DNA of 64,000 nt, taken from NCBI GenBank assembly GCA_015956445.1, contig WIUZ02000007.1:682001-746000 (forward strand), written 5' to 3'. The notes under the pieces were generated by a model. It saw only the letters and a program-made list of their open reading frames with translations, searched no databases and had not been told where the DNA came from. A program made the position numbers and the translations under genes. Origin of the DNA: Thelephora terrestris. Lineage: Eukaryota > Basidiomycota > Agaricomycetes > Thelephorales > Thelephoraceae. The number at the start of each line of letters is the position of its first letter. The stretch's first letter is position 1. This document shows, one piece after another, positions 11,699 through 23,575 of the stretch.

Positions 11699-14079
11699 GT
11701 TTGGGGGAGGTGCGCCTAGCCTTGCCACAGAACAAGCCGAGGACGAAACCCAGGAGTGACAGAGCTGTCAATCGTCATAAGACCCTCTCTTTGGTATAGC
11801 GGCGTTGCAAAGTCAGTCCAGCGCCGTCGCGGTATTGCATCGGTGGAGTTACAAATCAGTTCCGCGACGTTGTTACATCGTCTCCACAGAATAGGCTCCG
11901 TGACTTTATGAGTTGGATCAGCAGCGTTGCAAAAGCCCATCAGCAAAGTGTACTGAACCGGCCCGGGATCGGAAAATGCCGAACTTTGGCGGAGAGATTG
12001 AAAAGCGCCAGGAACATACAGGGCTCGGAACCTTGTTGCATTCAGAAACCATGTGCAAATTATCGTATCGTCATATCAGCGTCATATCAGGTATTGTCTT
12101 CCCACCAGAAAACTCCATTCTCGAGCGCGCGGTAGTATGTCTCGCTCTTTACTCTCAATTAAATTTACAGCTGCGCTATCACACCTTTCTCAGGGTTTTC
12201 TGATGCGGGACTCATCGTGTTTCACCCACCGGGTCCTCAATGTCAATACTTGTCGCTGAAGGCCATGTGGACCTCCCTAGGCCCTGTAGGAGTTCTATAA
12301 CATAGGAATGCCTTCTACCGAAACGGACTTCTCGCCCTAACCGCCCGATTGAGCGATATCAACGGCGCATGGAAAAGGGGGACTGAGTCTGGGCTCTGTG
12401 CAGACACTCCAATGCAACAGAAATCAATCTGGATCCCTACCGCATGAGAACCGCGTTCGGGACGGTTTTCCCTGTGTTTGGCCGTTTGCTGCATATGATC
12501 ACTCGTTGCTATAATTAAAACCGTTGGGACTATTGAGGCGGTGTTGAACTGAGTAACTTTTGTCTGGGTGGTTATGTCTGGTCCCATCCTCGTGATGAAG
12601 AAAGGCGAGCGATGCGAGGTGAAGCAATTCTCCAAAACCGGAGGAAGAAACCCAACACAATCCTCACCGTCCTCAAGGCTTCTCGTTTTTCTCCCCCTGA
12701 TAGAATCAGAAAGGTCCCGGCTCTCAATGCCTTTGCCACCGGACGGCCTGAATAGAAAAGCGATTGAAGGAAATTTGTCTGGTAGTCAGACAAGTTCTGT
12801 TCGAACGCCCCTCTCGCGAACTGTAGGTTCTAATTGGGGAAATCTGGGGTTGCGCCCCAATTTCACCCGGGTCAAACGTTTGAACCGCAGTCAGATGTCA
12901 TTCGTGACAACACGAGCCTCGGCCTTGCTCTCGAGAATTCATGTGGAACGAAATGCAAGAATGCGCCCTAGAATCTGATCATCAGGCCTCGGGGCTGAGG
13001 GCTGCGAGCTGTCCCCCACAGTTTGGCTCTGGTTGTCCCAGCGGCGCTGTGCAAGAAATTTTACTTTTCTGTTCCCAACCAACCTTGAACGCCTCCGGAT
13101 TTACAACCCTTGCGGAATCCAGCCTTGTCCTTAACCCTCAGGATATTCTGAATTGCGGCTGTTCGCCTTCCACGCCACTGGCTCCTTCGCTGTCCACTCG
13201 ACCTGTAAAGCCTTACAACATGAGAATGGCACTTACCGAAACAGAATCCTCGCCCCGAACGTCAAATGCAAAATGGAGAACATGAGTCCGAGCGCCGCGC
13301 GGCCACAATATTCTCTCCGGAAGGTGATATCCGAAGGATTAATTTTTCTGTATCAACCAGCAAAGAACCACCCCCGCAGGATACTGCGTTGTGATCAAGA
13401 CGAGAATTGAACTGCGCATATGGAAGCCCGAGTCGGGGTATTTGTAAGGCGAGCGAGATTTTTGTCTGGGTTAAAATAAGCCCGGTTCTTTGCTATTGTG
13501 TTTCAATGCCTCCTCTCCCAGGCCGGGCGCGGGCTCTTGCTGAGACACCTGGGGTTGCACTATAGATAAGTACCGTTCATCGTCACACTTCTGACCTCGA
13601 AACAACTAGTCGCTAGTCACCGGACACCGATCCGTTGTGGCGTCAGTGGTGATGCAAAACCCGTTGTTCTCACAGAAGACTCGGCATTAAGCGTGGGTTA
13701 AATTTTAGGTTTGTACCAAACACGCCTCGTCACGGATGCTGCCTCCATACGATCTGAGTGATCGATGATCGGACCTCTCCAACACGAGGCGGATCACATC
13801 TTACGCCAAGACAAATGCTGACCACGGTACGTACGAATGTCGCGTCGATGTATAAGTTCCTCGGCCGCGGGGAAGTGGGAGTGAACACCAGTCTGGATCG
13901 GAACCCACGATGCGTTCGGAGCGGCAGTCAGCTCAAGGTCAGTTGATCATGGGAGACCCCATGTCCCAGGCACTCTTGCGTATGCATAACGAGATGGGGA
14001 AACATGGTTTAGGATTCTGAGACATCGTTTACAGACAGACACAATGTGTTACAGGAGTACAGCGCATATTCGCGTATCA
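11699..14079. other. Intergenic between TenA-like copies 4 and 5
   Basis: Contains the dispersed repeat at 11,990-12,960 and the array flank repeat at 13,250-14,085 (own entries). Open frames such as 12,568-12,978 lie inside repeat sequence and have no recognisable product, so no gene is called. Confidence 0.5.
11990..12960. repeat. Dispersed degenerate repeat, copy at 12 kb
   Basis: Matches 24,500-25,520 in the same order and orientation: gcgtcatatc, a tract ending in cagctgcgct, tcaatgtcaat, ggccatgtgga, gactgag(t/c)ctgggctctg, gcgagcgatgcgaggtga, and a long similar run around gacaagttctgttcg and acgcccctctcgcga. No coding potential. Shorter related pieces lie at about 3,600-3,770, 6,590-6,760 and 13,080-13,300. 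Confidence 0.65.
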
Positions 14080-14085
14080 TCAGGA
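13250..14085. repeat. Array flank repeat, right member
   Basis: Parallel to 10,020-10,500 but interrupted by about 300 bp of unmatched sequence near 13,450-13,750; the part from 13,750 on is the most similar. It is the 3' flank of TenA-like copy 5. Confidence 0.55.
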
Positions 14086-15220
14086 CTGAGGGTGGAGGCC
14101 TGTCGCCCACAAGTTTATCTCTGCTTGGACCGCCTTCTTGAAGATCTCATTGATCGCGGGGTAGTGATCCTTCCACTGGTTATAGTTGTCGACGAAGAAC
14201 TCTGGAGGGGAGATCAATGGGGCACATGTGGAATGATGTCATGAGGGTACACACGTTTCTGCCTCTGCGTAGACTCCTCGTATTTGGCGTTCGGCACGAC
14301 CCACAACAAGTACCAGGGAGTATCTGAGGTATGACGACTTTAGTATTGACTTCGACGGTTGCAGAGTTCCCAAACTGACCTCTGTGAGCCGAGTTATCGA
14401 GCAGGTCCTTAGCAATCAGGTAATAAGACTGTCACTGGTAAATGACCGGCGAACGCAAGAGGACGGAAGGCTCACCTGAAGACAAGGGATCGTTGCCGCC
14501 ATAGAGATAACCCAGGTTTGGTTATTTGCCGCTGCGATGAGCAAGGCGATGTAATCTTTCAAAGCCGAGGTTGCAGGGGTCGCCAAGACGACAGAGTCCT
14601 TGATGCCAAGACCAGTTGGGGGTGCGGTGGTGCACGTCGCGAGAAGATCTTTCCCGAAGTTGGCGCGTTTTACAACCCGATCCATAGACGTCCCAAAGTC
14701 GACCGAGGTCGTCGCCTTGAGCCCACGGTCTGCTTCGTACTGGCATTGGTGGACGATGTACAGGAAGTCTTGCTGCATCGCGACGCGTCAGTCCGAAACG
14801 GATCGTGAGGAAGAAGGCGAATGAATATTCAGCGCACCCTAAAATACCACTTGAAGCCGTTCAAGGTTGGGGCGTCGGTTTTCGGCTTCGGCTTCATATA
14901 CTTCTGGCAAAATTCATTCTGGAGCAGCTGGGTCCAGAGAGGTAGGTTATCTTTGATGAGTCTCGCGACGAGATCCTTACTGAAAGGGGATCGTCAATAT
15001 CTATGCGAGCGTGGAGATACGGGAGTGCAGCTCACGGGTCGTCAAGCGCATCCACTCTTCCGGCTGCCAATTTCGTTGCGAGGTAACTCTTCTCTAGCTG
15101 CTCGAGGGATGCACCGAGCTCAGGGTCTGCTGCGACTCGGTTGATCTCATCGATGAAGTCGTGGGCGCGACCAGAAACTAGGGAGGGCGACTGGGGGACG
15201 CGAATGAAAGGTGTAGACAT
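14080..15220 (-). CDS. TenA/THI-4-like haem-oxygenase-fold protein, array copy 5
   Basis: Predicted 287-aa TenA/THI-4-family protein, the most upstream of the array. Exons (minus): 15220-15036, 14979-14838, 14772-14476, 14428-14380, 14323-14255, 14201-14080. It starts MSTPFIRVPQSP. Active-site positions: D111 and Y114 in QDFLYIV, C206 in IPCLQ, Y210 in SYYLI, and Glu in AEINLWATG. Last exon ends GLHPQS, as long as in copies 1 and 2. Exon 2 ends FKWYFR. Exon 3 is nearly the same as in copy 4, fitting a recent duplication. Confidence 0.87.
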
Positions 15221-15285
15221 GTTGGCAGAAAGAGTATCAGAGAAGTCGAGGACTGCCTGGGGAAGATGAGGACATGGACAAGGCT

Positions 15286-15292
15286 TTATATA
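15286..15292 (-). promoter_or_regulatory. TATA box of TenA-like copy 5
   Basis: TATATAA on the minus strand, 66 bp upstream of the ATG. Confidence 0.65.
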
Positions 15293-16010
15293 TTGTATTT
15301 TGGGGGAGGTAGGCCTAGCATCGCCATCGACTGAGCCGGAGACGAGACCCTGCAGTGACAGGACTGATTGTCATGAGACCCTCTCGTTTGTGCAGCGGCG
15401 TTGCGATATTGATTCGGTGGCGTCACAATTTAGTTCCGCGACGTTGTAAAACCGATTCCGCACAATCGGCTCCATGACCCAATGAATTAGATCGGCAGCG
15501 TTGCAACCGAGAGGGACCGGCATTAGCAAAACGTGCGAAACCGGATCCACCCTTTTGGAAAATGCCGGACGTAGATGGACTCCGGGACTGGAAACTTATG
15601 TTGCCGAGACCAGGGAGACACCTGGAGACACAGGCCTCGGAGGCTTATTACGTTCAGAAACTATGTGTAGACCATTTGAACACGATCAAATCGCGGCGTC
15701 ATACCCAGTGAAAAATCGCGCGAATGGGAACGAGCCGGATTTAACGCTGGCAAACCGGAACGAAATGTGGCAACCGGGATCTAGGCCATGCAACTCGGGT
15801 CTATCCGAAGTCGCGTGGATTTAATTAGATCGCGCGAAGTTCAACTTCTTCAAGCTTCTTCAATTCAGTTTGTAGACTTAGAATATATCTTCGTGTTATC
15901 TGAATATTTGGCGTGAATTGAGATGATTTTTTTTCGAAAATTTCTAAGTCCCTCCTTCGCTCCAAGCCTCCCATATCTCCCGGGAGCATATCGCCAACTC
16001 CGTTCCTCGA

Positions 16011-19000
16011 ATGTCCCTCCCATTGGGCGAAGATGGGGACCCCTCGAAGTTGCACTGTAAATGCGCAAAGTGTGCACTCCACGGCGGAAAATACCTTGCC
16101 AGAAGGACGTGGTATAACCACAACCCGGGAGGAAAAAAAGCGAAGCTCCCAAACCTTTCGTTGGAGGAGATCGACCATATGATAAATCTCCCCGCCCCTA
16201 AGCTCACCAGAAAGGTTAAGAAGCGTTATGGAGAAGAGCTCGCACACATGCGGGCGCATATATCCAGTCGAGTTGCAGCGGGATCGAGCTCTGTACGTAT
16301 AATATCAGATCAATATATGCGTCCGATATTCATGCAATCATATTCTCAGCGCGTCCCAGGGGATGCAGATATTGTTGGGAGACGTGAGACGACCCCAGAA
16401 CTGCCCCCGTCTACACGTCCCACAGATAGATTCCAATCCGAAGAAACCTCCCCCCCTGCCGCCTCAAATCACGAGAACAGGGATACCGACCAACAGCTCC
16501 TTCGTCCTCCTTCCCCAGTTACTGACCGAATGGAAGAAGACCTTGCTTCACCCCCTCCCACTTTGATAACCAACGATTTCAATCTAACCGACCCCCCGAA
16601 CGATCAAGAAGTCCCTCCTCTCGATACCGATCCTCGTGTGCTCCCCCTTCACAATTCCAATTCTGACGAAGATCCCCTTCCTCTGGATTCCGGTCCTGAC
16701 AACGACGACTCTCCTTCTGATGCCGACAACGACTCTACTTCTGATTCTGGCGACAGCGATTCTTCGTCCAATAACGATAACGAGGACCCTCCTGATAACG
16801 AAGAACCTCCTGCTAACGCCAATCCCGGAGGCGGGCTGCCTGCCAGTGACTCTGATTCCGAGGACGAATCAATTATTACTCTGGATAAGATGAAGATCGA
16901 CCACCAGTTTATCGCGATGGCCAAGGAGGCTACCTTGGAATCCCAATTCAGTCCTGCTGAACTGGAAACCCTCCGGAATCCGCAGGAACAGGAGTTCTCC
17001 CCCTCTGACAACCCAGATCTTCGGTGTTCTATTGACTTCTACATCTCGTCACTGGATCACATTCAATCTCAGAGGGCGTACTCTAAATCTAGGGCTATTG
17101 TTCGAAGTCACTTCCCCAGGTCAAACATGCTTTCATACGACCAGGTGAAACGAAGAGTTTCCGATCTCTCTGGGGTGGTTACTTGGAAGCACGACATGTG
17201 CATCAACTCCTGTGTCGGCTTTACTGGTCCCTTTGCTAATATGGACAAATGCCCTCGTCCCCGCTGTCTTGAGCCTCGCTACGATCAGAAGGAACTCAGA
17301 AGGTCTGGTGGGCAGAAGAAGATACCCCGAAAACAATTCACGACCTTTCCTGTTGGTCCACAACTCCAGGCTCGGAGGAAGAACTCCCAGACGTCCCAGA
17401 AAATGTCCTACCGGCAAAGAAAGACTCAAAAGGAAAGGGCTCGTGATCTGGATGCAGACGACTACACCTTCGACGATATTTTCTGCGGCTCGGACTATCT
17501 TGATGCCGTTGAAAGGGGCGAGATTACAGAGGAAGATACGGTCGTCATGCTATCGATAGACGGCGCGCAACTCTATCGGAACAAAAAATCTGATTGCTGG
17601 ATATACATCTGGCTAATCCTGGATCTTGCGCCTGATCAGTGCTACAAAATCCGGAACATTCTTCCTGGCGGCGTGATACCCGGGCCTGGGCACCCTAAAT
17701 CCCTCGACTCCTTTCTCTTCCCTGGCTTATCGCACCTCTCTGCCATCCAGAAGGAAGGACTCCGCGTATACGACTCGTACTGTCGGATGGTATACACATC
17801 CTTCGTCTTTTTTCTTCTTGCACTTGCGGACGCCATCGCTATGGCAGAGCTCAGCGGTTCTGTTGGCCACCACGGCAAGAGGGGCTGCCGGCTGCTCTGC
17901 GAATTCATCGGGCGTAACAAGCCTGGTGGACCTCACTATTACCCCGCCCTCCTTTGACCTCTTGACATAGACCCGGACCCGGAAAGGGACCGTCCAGATG
18001 TCTCCATCTCAAATCTCCCCTCGGTTAACCCGAACAAATACCGAGAGAATCTGAGGAAGGTAATTACCACGAAGACCAATGCCGAGTACCGGAGACAACG
18101 GCTTCAGACTGGCATCAGAAAGGCAAGCATCTTTGATTGTCTTTCCCGATCCCTCAAACCTCCGACCTGTTTTCCCGGAGATATCATGCATCAGCCGGTT
18201 ATCAACCTGACGGCCCTGATGTTCGATTTATGGTGCGAGCGGAAAGATTGCCGTGAAGTTGATAGGCGAGGTGTGTGGGATTGGGCCGTTGTCGAGTTTG
18301 CTGGGGTTGTAGTGAAGAGGTCTATAAGAACTCTTACTAGTCCTTCTTGGTTTACTTAGAAGCTAAGCGTTAACAACTAAGTAGGCTGGTTGAGAAGTCA
18401 GTTATCCCGACTATCAACTCCACAGGGTGGGCGGGGTTTCGTACTTTCCGGCTCCTTGTCCTGATGAGTTCGCTGAAGGAGGTTGTAGGTCCTTCAGATG
18501 TGTTCAGAGGGGTTCAGTAACCTTTATCACTACTGCACGTATATTCCCTGGTCCAAACACCTAGTAATAATGTAAAGGGGGTTGCTGATCTTGATAAGAA
18601 TGGAGTTCCTGATCTACGCTGATGATCGGGAATGGAGATAATGATGTGTGAAACTGATACGATCGAGGCTGTGTATGAGGCTGTGAAGAAGGCTGTGTAG
18701 AATGCTGTGCACTGTGGCTGTGTAAGTGGCTGTGCTGTGGCTGTGTTAAGGGGGTGGCTGTGCTAATACTTCTGAGGCTGTGCTGATATGTCTGAGTGGT
18801 TTTGATGATCTGTCAATATACTGCTGAGGTGCGTCCAAATGCTGCTGAGATACGTCTGATAACTTGATACTGCTGAAACTTGAGAACCTGTCTTGATAAG
18901 ATAAACTTCTTGATATGTCTGAGATACTGATATGTCGGATACCAATGTGGTACTATTACTAAATCTGTCTGTCACCTAGTCAGTCACTAGTCTGAGGTAG

Positions 19001-20917
19001 AATACTCTCTGCCTGAAGGGTCTGCCTTCAGCACTAACAGAGATAAGGATATTGCTACGTCACAGAGTCAAGTGTACTAAGCTTATTCAGAAGTCCAAAC
19101 TTAGAACTTATTCACACAGAGGTGGGGCTCAAAATGGTATGTGATTACTGAAAATCACTCAACCACTCAGGCCTAAGGAGGTGAGGCAAAGTAGGGGTCT
19201 TGGTGAAAAGGGGTAGAGTAAAAGAGAGTGGGTTATAGAGAGAAGAGGGGATAGAGGGGGCAACTACTGGCCAGTGGCCAACAGCTGTTGGGTAGAGAGA
19301 GAGAGGGGTAAAAGGTTATGGGTGAGTTGCCTTTCCTTAGAACTGGGGGTGAGTTCTTTATATACTTTTTCATGTGAGATTATTCTAGAACGTTCTATGG
19401 CCTTCTACTGTATTCTATGGTAATTAATGGAGTGACAGACGTCACAAGCGTGACAAAATGTCACAAAAGCGTGACCGGTGTCACATGGGGTGTGACGTTC
19501 CGTCACCTTCTAGAACATTCTGGCAAGTTCCAGGATGTTCCGGCGTATTCTAGGATGTTCCTGAACTTTCTGTAACTTTCTGTAACTTTTCCATGAGTTT
19601 CTTGTCCTTATCTAATCTAATCTTATCTGATAAGACTGTTATCTTATCTAATCTAATCTTGTTGTGGTGAATTATCATAAATAATGACATGGTTGTTCTC
19701 ATGTCCGACACCGTACTCAAGGGAAGTGTCTGGAAGACCCACGGAAAGGCGGTCGCGGACGCTGCGCCATATTTCCCTCGCTCCTTTGACCGTACACCTC
19801 GGAATCCAGCCAAAAAGATCTCAAGCGGTTACAAAGCTTGGGAGCTTCTTCTTTATTTCTATGGTCTGGGACCCGGCCTCTTCCATGGCGTACTGCCGCA
19901 GAAGTACTATCTGCATTACTGCAAGTTGGTTGTAGGAGTCCACGTTATCTACCAACGCCGGATTACACGCCTACAGCTTCAGCTCGCCCACAGGTTGCTC
20001 CTCGAGTGGGTCCTCGAGTTCGAGCTTCTATACTATCAGCGGAAGGTCGATCGGCTTCATTTTGTCCGACAATGTGTCCACTCGTTAACCCACCTTGGCC
20101 CCGAAACCGCTCGACTAGGACCACCCTCTCTTTCGGCCCAGTGGACCATGGAACGAGTCATCGGAATATTCGGCTCACTCCTCAAGCAACCATCAAATCC
20201 GTTCGCGAACCTTACGGAACAGGCTAAGAAGATCGCCGAAATAAATTCCCTCATTGCCATCTGGCCGGAACTCGAGCCCCAGACAAAGGACCCCCACGGC
20301 TCAATCGACATCGGCCACGGATATCTCCTACTTGGTCCCAAAGATGAAAAACCCTACAATGTCCCTCAAGTCGAACAAGACGCCATCACAAGATATTTTT
20401 CAACTCCCCCAGACCACACATCTATCCCTCCAAGATCAATTTATTGATGGGGAAGACTCCAAATTCCAGGAGAACAAGTTGCACGGTCTCACTGGAAAGA
20501 AGAAGTTCGCTCTTCCAGAAAAGCGCGCACCGATCGGAATCTTAAGGTACGCGAGCTTAATTTATTTATGTCGTGGCTTTACTCATACCGATGTCAATCA
20601 CACAGATTTTCTATCAAGGCGCCATCCGCATTGCGGAAGCAAGGTACTATTTCCGTGCAGACGTTGCCGGAACTAGAGAGACCCTTGCACTCTGTTCCCT
20701 CTATTCCCCTGCCGACGAACGACTCAACCGGGAGACCCACGGCGCGCTCAACGTCTTTGAGTACAGTGGTGAGAACAATCTAATCATTATACGAGCTACA
20801 ACTATCCTATCAGTTGTCGCAATGGTACCATTCGGTAAACAGGTTCGAGGACGTCCTGCCTTGTTTTTTTTAGTCGAGAAATTTGCACTGGGCGTAATAG
20901 ATACAGGTGTTATATAG
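16011..20917 (+). pseudogene. Tnp2-type (CACTA) transposase with two in-frame TGA codons
   Basis: DNA transposase that would cut and join the element ends in the nucleus. Coding stretches: 16011-18292, 19697-20546 and 20606-20917 (intron 20547-20605, GT-AG); the gap 18293-19696 is an inserted element plus its target duplication. Order of parts: Cys-rich start (LHCKCAKCALHGGKY), acidic disordered stretch at about residues 170-290, zinc-finger-like cluster (HDMCINSC...DKCPRPRC, about 395-420), catalytic core with MLSIDGAQLYRNKKSD near 515, LPGGVIPGPGHPKSLDSFLF, then VGHHGKRGCR and GGPHYYPALL, and after the insertion SSGYKAWELLLYFYGLGPG and HSLTHLGPETAR. Total 1,147 codons. TGA codons stand at 17,955-17,957 and 20,445-20,447; the frame continues past both with family-like sequence, and each is one C-to-T step from CGA. 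Confidence 0.8.
18293..19691 (-). mobile_element. LTR-like element inserted in the transposase gene (copy 1 of family)
   Basis: 1,399 bp flanked by the perfect 5-bp duplication GTTGT (18,288-18,292 and 19,692-19,696). A related 1,376-bp copy lies at 52,914-54,289 in the other orientation. Read on the minus strand it has a U3-like part rich in paired TTC/GAA motifs (about 19,680-19,380), a TATA box near 19,360, then about 1 kb without coding capacity, including a gctgtg-rich stretch (18,660-18,770). Looks like a solo LTR or a non-autonomous relative; ends are not clear TG...CA in this register. Non-coding fossil, younger than its host transposon. Confidence 0.65.
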
Positions 20918-21114
20918 AGTAGAAAAAGAGTTCGAGCCTGTAATAAAATATTTCGATGTACTAGCGAACGATCCGGTATTTTGATCGGAGTCGACACACT
21001 TCGCCCCGGCTAGATCAGATAAGCCTGATCGACCTCCGAGTTTCTGTGTCCGTTTGTCCTCTTTTTTCTTTTCTCTTTTCTCAGCTTCTCTTCCTACCAC
21101 CACCTTCTGCCAGG

Positions 21115-23575
21115 ATGCCCTCGTCTCCGTCCGTTTTTTCTAGTGATTTTGAGGCCGGAGTCAGTTCTGATGCTCTCTTGGCCTCATCCCACCTGTCTGC
21201 TACTCGGAACACCGCGTTCTTGGGCTTATCGAGCCAAACCAACCCTCGCGAGTTTGGCGGGTTTTTTCCTCATCCAGACGGCAATTCCGTTCGCTCTCAG
21301 CAAATGTTCTTGGGCTCTAGTTCTGTGCGTGCTCTTTTTTCCCTCTGGCTGATCTTCTATATCTTTAAAAGCATCCATTATCTTATCACGGTCCTCAATT
21401 CAACCAAACGACCTCGTACGACCACCCACCTCATACGCCAAGTGTCCCTTTCAAAGAGCATGCGAGGGTGCGCAACGAGCGTGATTTCTGGCGTACCAGA
21501 TACCACGAACTAAAGTGAGTCAATTTGCCGCATATATGCTATCGGACGCATACATTCCTAGACTGTATGCATCTGATTGTTGAATATATGCGCCTGTTTT
21601 TATTATATATCACGCTAACTACGTATAGGAGCACCCACACCACCGTTATGGAGAATATTATCGACAATGTTGTCGATATCTCCAAGAGGATCTCCGCTCG
21701 GATCCAGACGTCCCAGACGTCCCCGGATTCCATCACGCCAACCGACGCCGACACCCCGATGGCAATCGACACTCCCTCCGGCCCACCTACGACCTCCAGA
21801 TCCGTCCTCAAGTACACTCGGCAGCCACTTCCTCAGCTTGATCGGGCGAACTACACAGGCGTCAACCACTGGGAAAACGACGGGTACAACGGCAGCCGGA
21901 AGGGTGGAAAGAGGGGTGGAGAGGATGCCCTCGAGGAAAAGCCGAAGATCTCCGTCTTGTCCAGCTTTATGGAAGACGAAAGCGGGAGGGAGATCCCAGA
22001 GAAGGTCAGGAAAGCTGTGCGCAAGACAGCTAAACAGTTTTTCCAGGAAATTCTTGACAACAACCGTGCTCCCGCCAACTGGGGTGAAGCTGCTCGCGAT
22101 ATCGAGAGCAAGCTCATCCACATCTTGGAGAGCGAGTTCTTCTGGCTCAGGCTCTGCGAAGGCCATTGGAAGGCCAACAAAGTAGCCACCAACAGCTACT
22201 CGCAATGGTATGGAAAGGCCATCCGGCGCAAGGCAGCTGCCGAGGCTAGGAAGATTGCAGCCATGAAACAGGCTGCGGCTGATGTTATAGACGTCGACGC
22301 TGACGACACTGACAACAACAGGCCCTCCAAACGACCCAGGGACGAAGAGGACGAAACCACTGGACGTCCGAAACACCCGCGCATTGAAGAGCGTCGACCC
22401 AGCCCTCGACCCCACCCTACGCCAACTGGGAAAGATATCCCACCCAAAAAGGTACGCAAATTGTTTTCTTCACACTGTATGTACTGCTTAAAACGTTTAA
22501 TAGGACATGTTGTACGTGCGCATGAGTATATGTGCAATTGGAGTCGCTCACTGACTCCCTCTGCACAGCGCAAATTTACCACTGAAGCTAGCCGTGGAAA
22601 TGATTCCACTGACCCAGGTACGTACTATTGGGGTCGTCTATGTGCCTTCTTAGACATCCTTGCTTCTAGGCTGTCCCGGAAGCCTCCAAAGAAAAAACTC
22701 CCCCACCTGCTCCCGGTCTTTCCCCTGTGTCCAACAATTCTCCCGCCTCTGTCGACTCCGCGCCGATTGTACTTGAAACATCTATTGCTCTTGCCGCTGC
22801 TATTGTTGCTAGTACCTCTACCGCTCCTGTTCCTGGTCCCGCGCCTAGTCCTGCACTTGACTCTGTTTCTCCCCCTGGACCTGTTCTCGCGACTGTGACT
22901 GCAATTGCGCCGGCTGCCCCTGTTCCAACAACTCTTGTGGACTCTTCTAGTCCTTCCACTGCTCGAGACGACCCCGGAAAGGCTTCCAAGTCAGCAAAAA
23001 AACCTCTGACTCTTCTTGTTGCGCCCACACAAGCCTCTGCTGGTCCCTCTGCGTCTGGCTCCGGCCTTGCTGACAACTCGGACGTTCAGCAAGACACTCA
23101 AGTTACTCAGAAGGCCCTGAAGAAGAAGACGACCACGAAGAAGGCAAAGGCGGCCCCAAAGAAGGCTCCCGTGAAGAAGAAATTCAAGAAACTCACCGGA
23201 AAGTATGTTACATTCTTATATTTTCTTCATTCACCACGCTTACATCTATTCCAGGGAATTATTCTACGGCGATTGGAAGGCAGCCAATCCCCAAAAAGAA
23301 CAGGTAGACTTCGAGAATGCCTGGAAGGCTGGCAGGCCGGTTGACCGCAAGGTATGTCACAAATCCCTTTGTATGTTATCTTATCTGACGCCGACTTCGA
23401 TCAGATGTACAATGCACGCGCGCGTGAACTTGCAAGTCACAATTATATTTCTTAACTAATTGTGATGTCTATCTAACGATACCTTCCAACAGAATGACGA
23501 CCGGGAGAAATACGAGAAAGAAGAGGCTGAGAAGGAACAGGCCGAAAAGGAACAGGCTGAGAAAGAGACTTAGAC
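21115..23575 (+). CDS. Companion gene of the CACTA-like element, unknown function
   Basis: Protein of a type regularly found beside Tnp2 transposases in agaricomycetes; role unknown. Exons read: 21115-21324, 21372-21514, 21629-22451, 22504-22511, 22569-22617, 22670-23202, 23255-23351, with GT-AG introns and consistent phases; the last one or two exons (about 23,405-23,575, ending in an EKEQAEKE-type stretch) could not be fixed. Parts in order: Ser-rich start MPSSPSVFSSDF, a short helix ERDFWRTRYHELK, a conserved-looking PLPQLDRANYTGVNHWENDG, a helical domain of about 80 residues (WGEAARDIESKLI, then SEFFWLRLCEGHWKANKVAT and YSQWYGKAIRRK), a basic/acidic NLS-like stretch (PSKRPRDEEDE), a long Pro/Ala/Ser region and a Lys-rich C-terminus. 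The 8-bp exon 4 is unusual but is what keeps the frame. Confidence 0.55.

Noticed and set aside
12568-12978. 136-aa open frame in the intergenic region
   Set aside because: Lies inside the dispersed repeat, and its counterpart at 25 kb does not keep the frame.
18290-19689. Alternative ends TGTCGAG...TGACA for the insert in the transposase
   Set aside because: Gives neat TG...CA ends but no matching duplication (CCGT against TGGT); the register with GTTGT on both sides is perfect. Kept as a caveat.
16011-20917. KDZ/CxC-type (Kyakuja-Dileera-Zisupton) transposase
   Set aside because: The Cys-rich start recalls it, but LSIDGAQLYRNKKSD, LPGGVIPGP and GGPHYYPALL are marks of the Tnp2/CACTA type.
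21615-22415. 266-aa open frame on the minus strand
   Set aside because: Shadow of the large exon of the CACTA companion gene; the sense strand has consistent splice phases.
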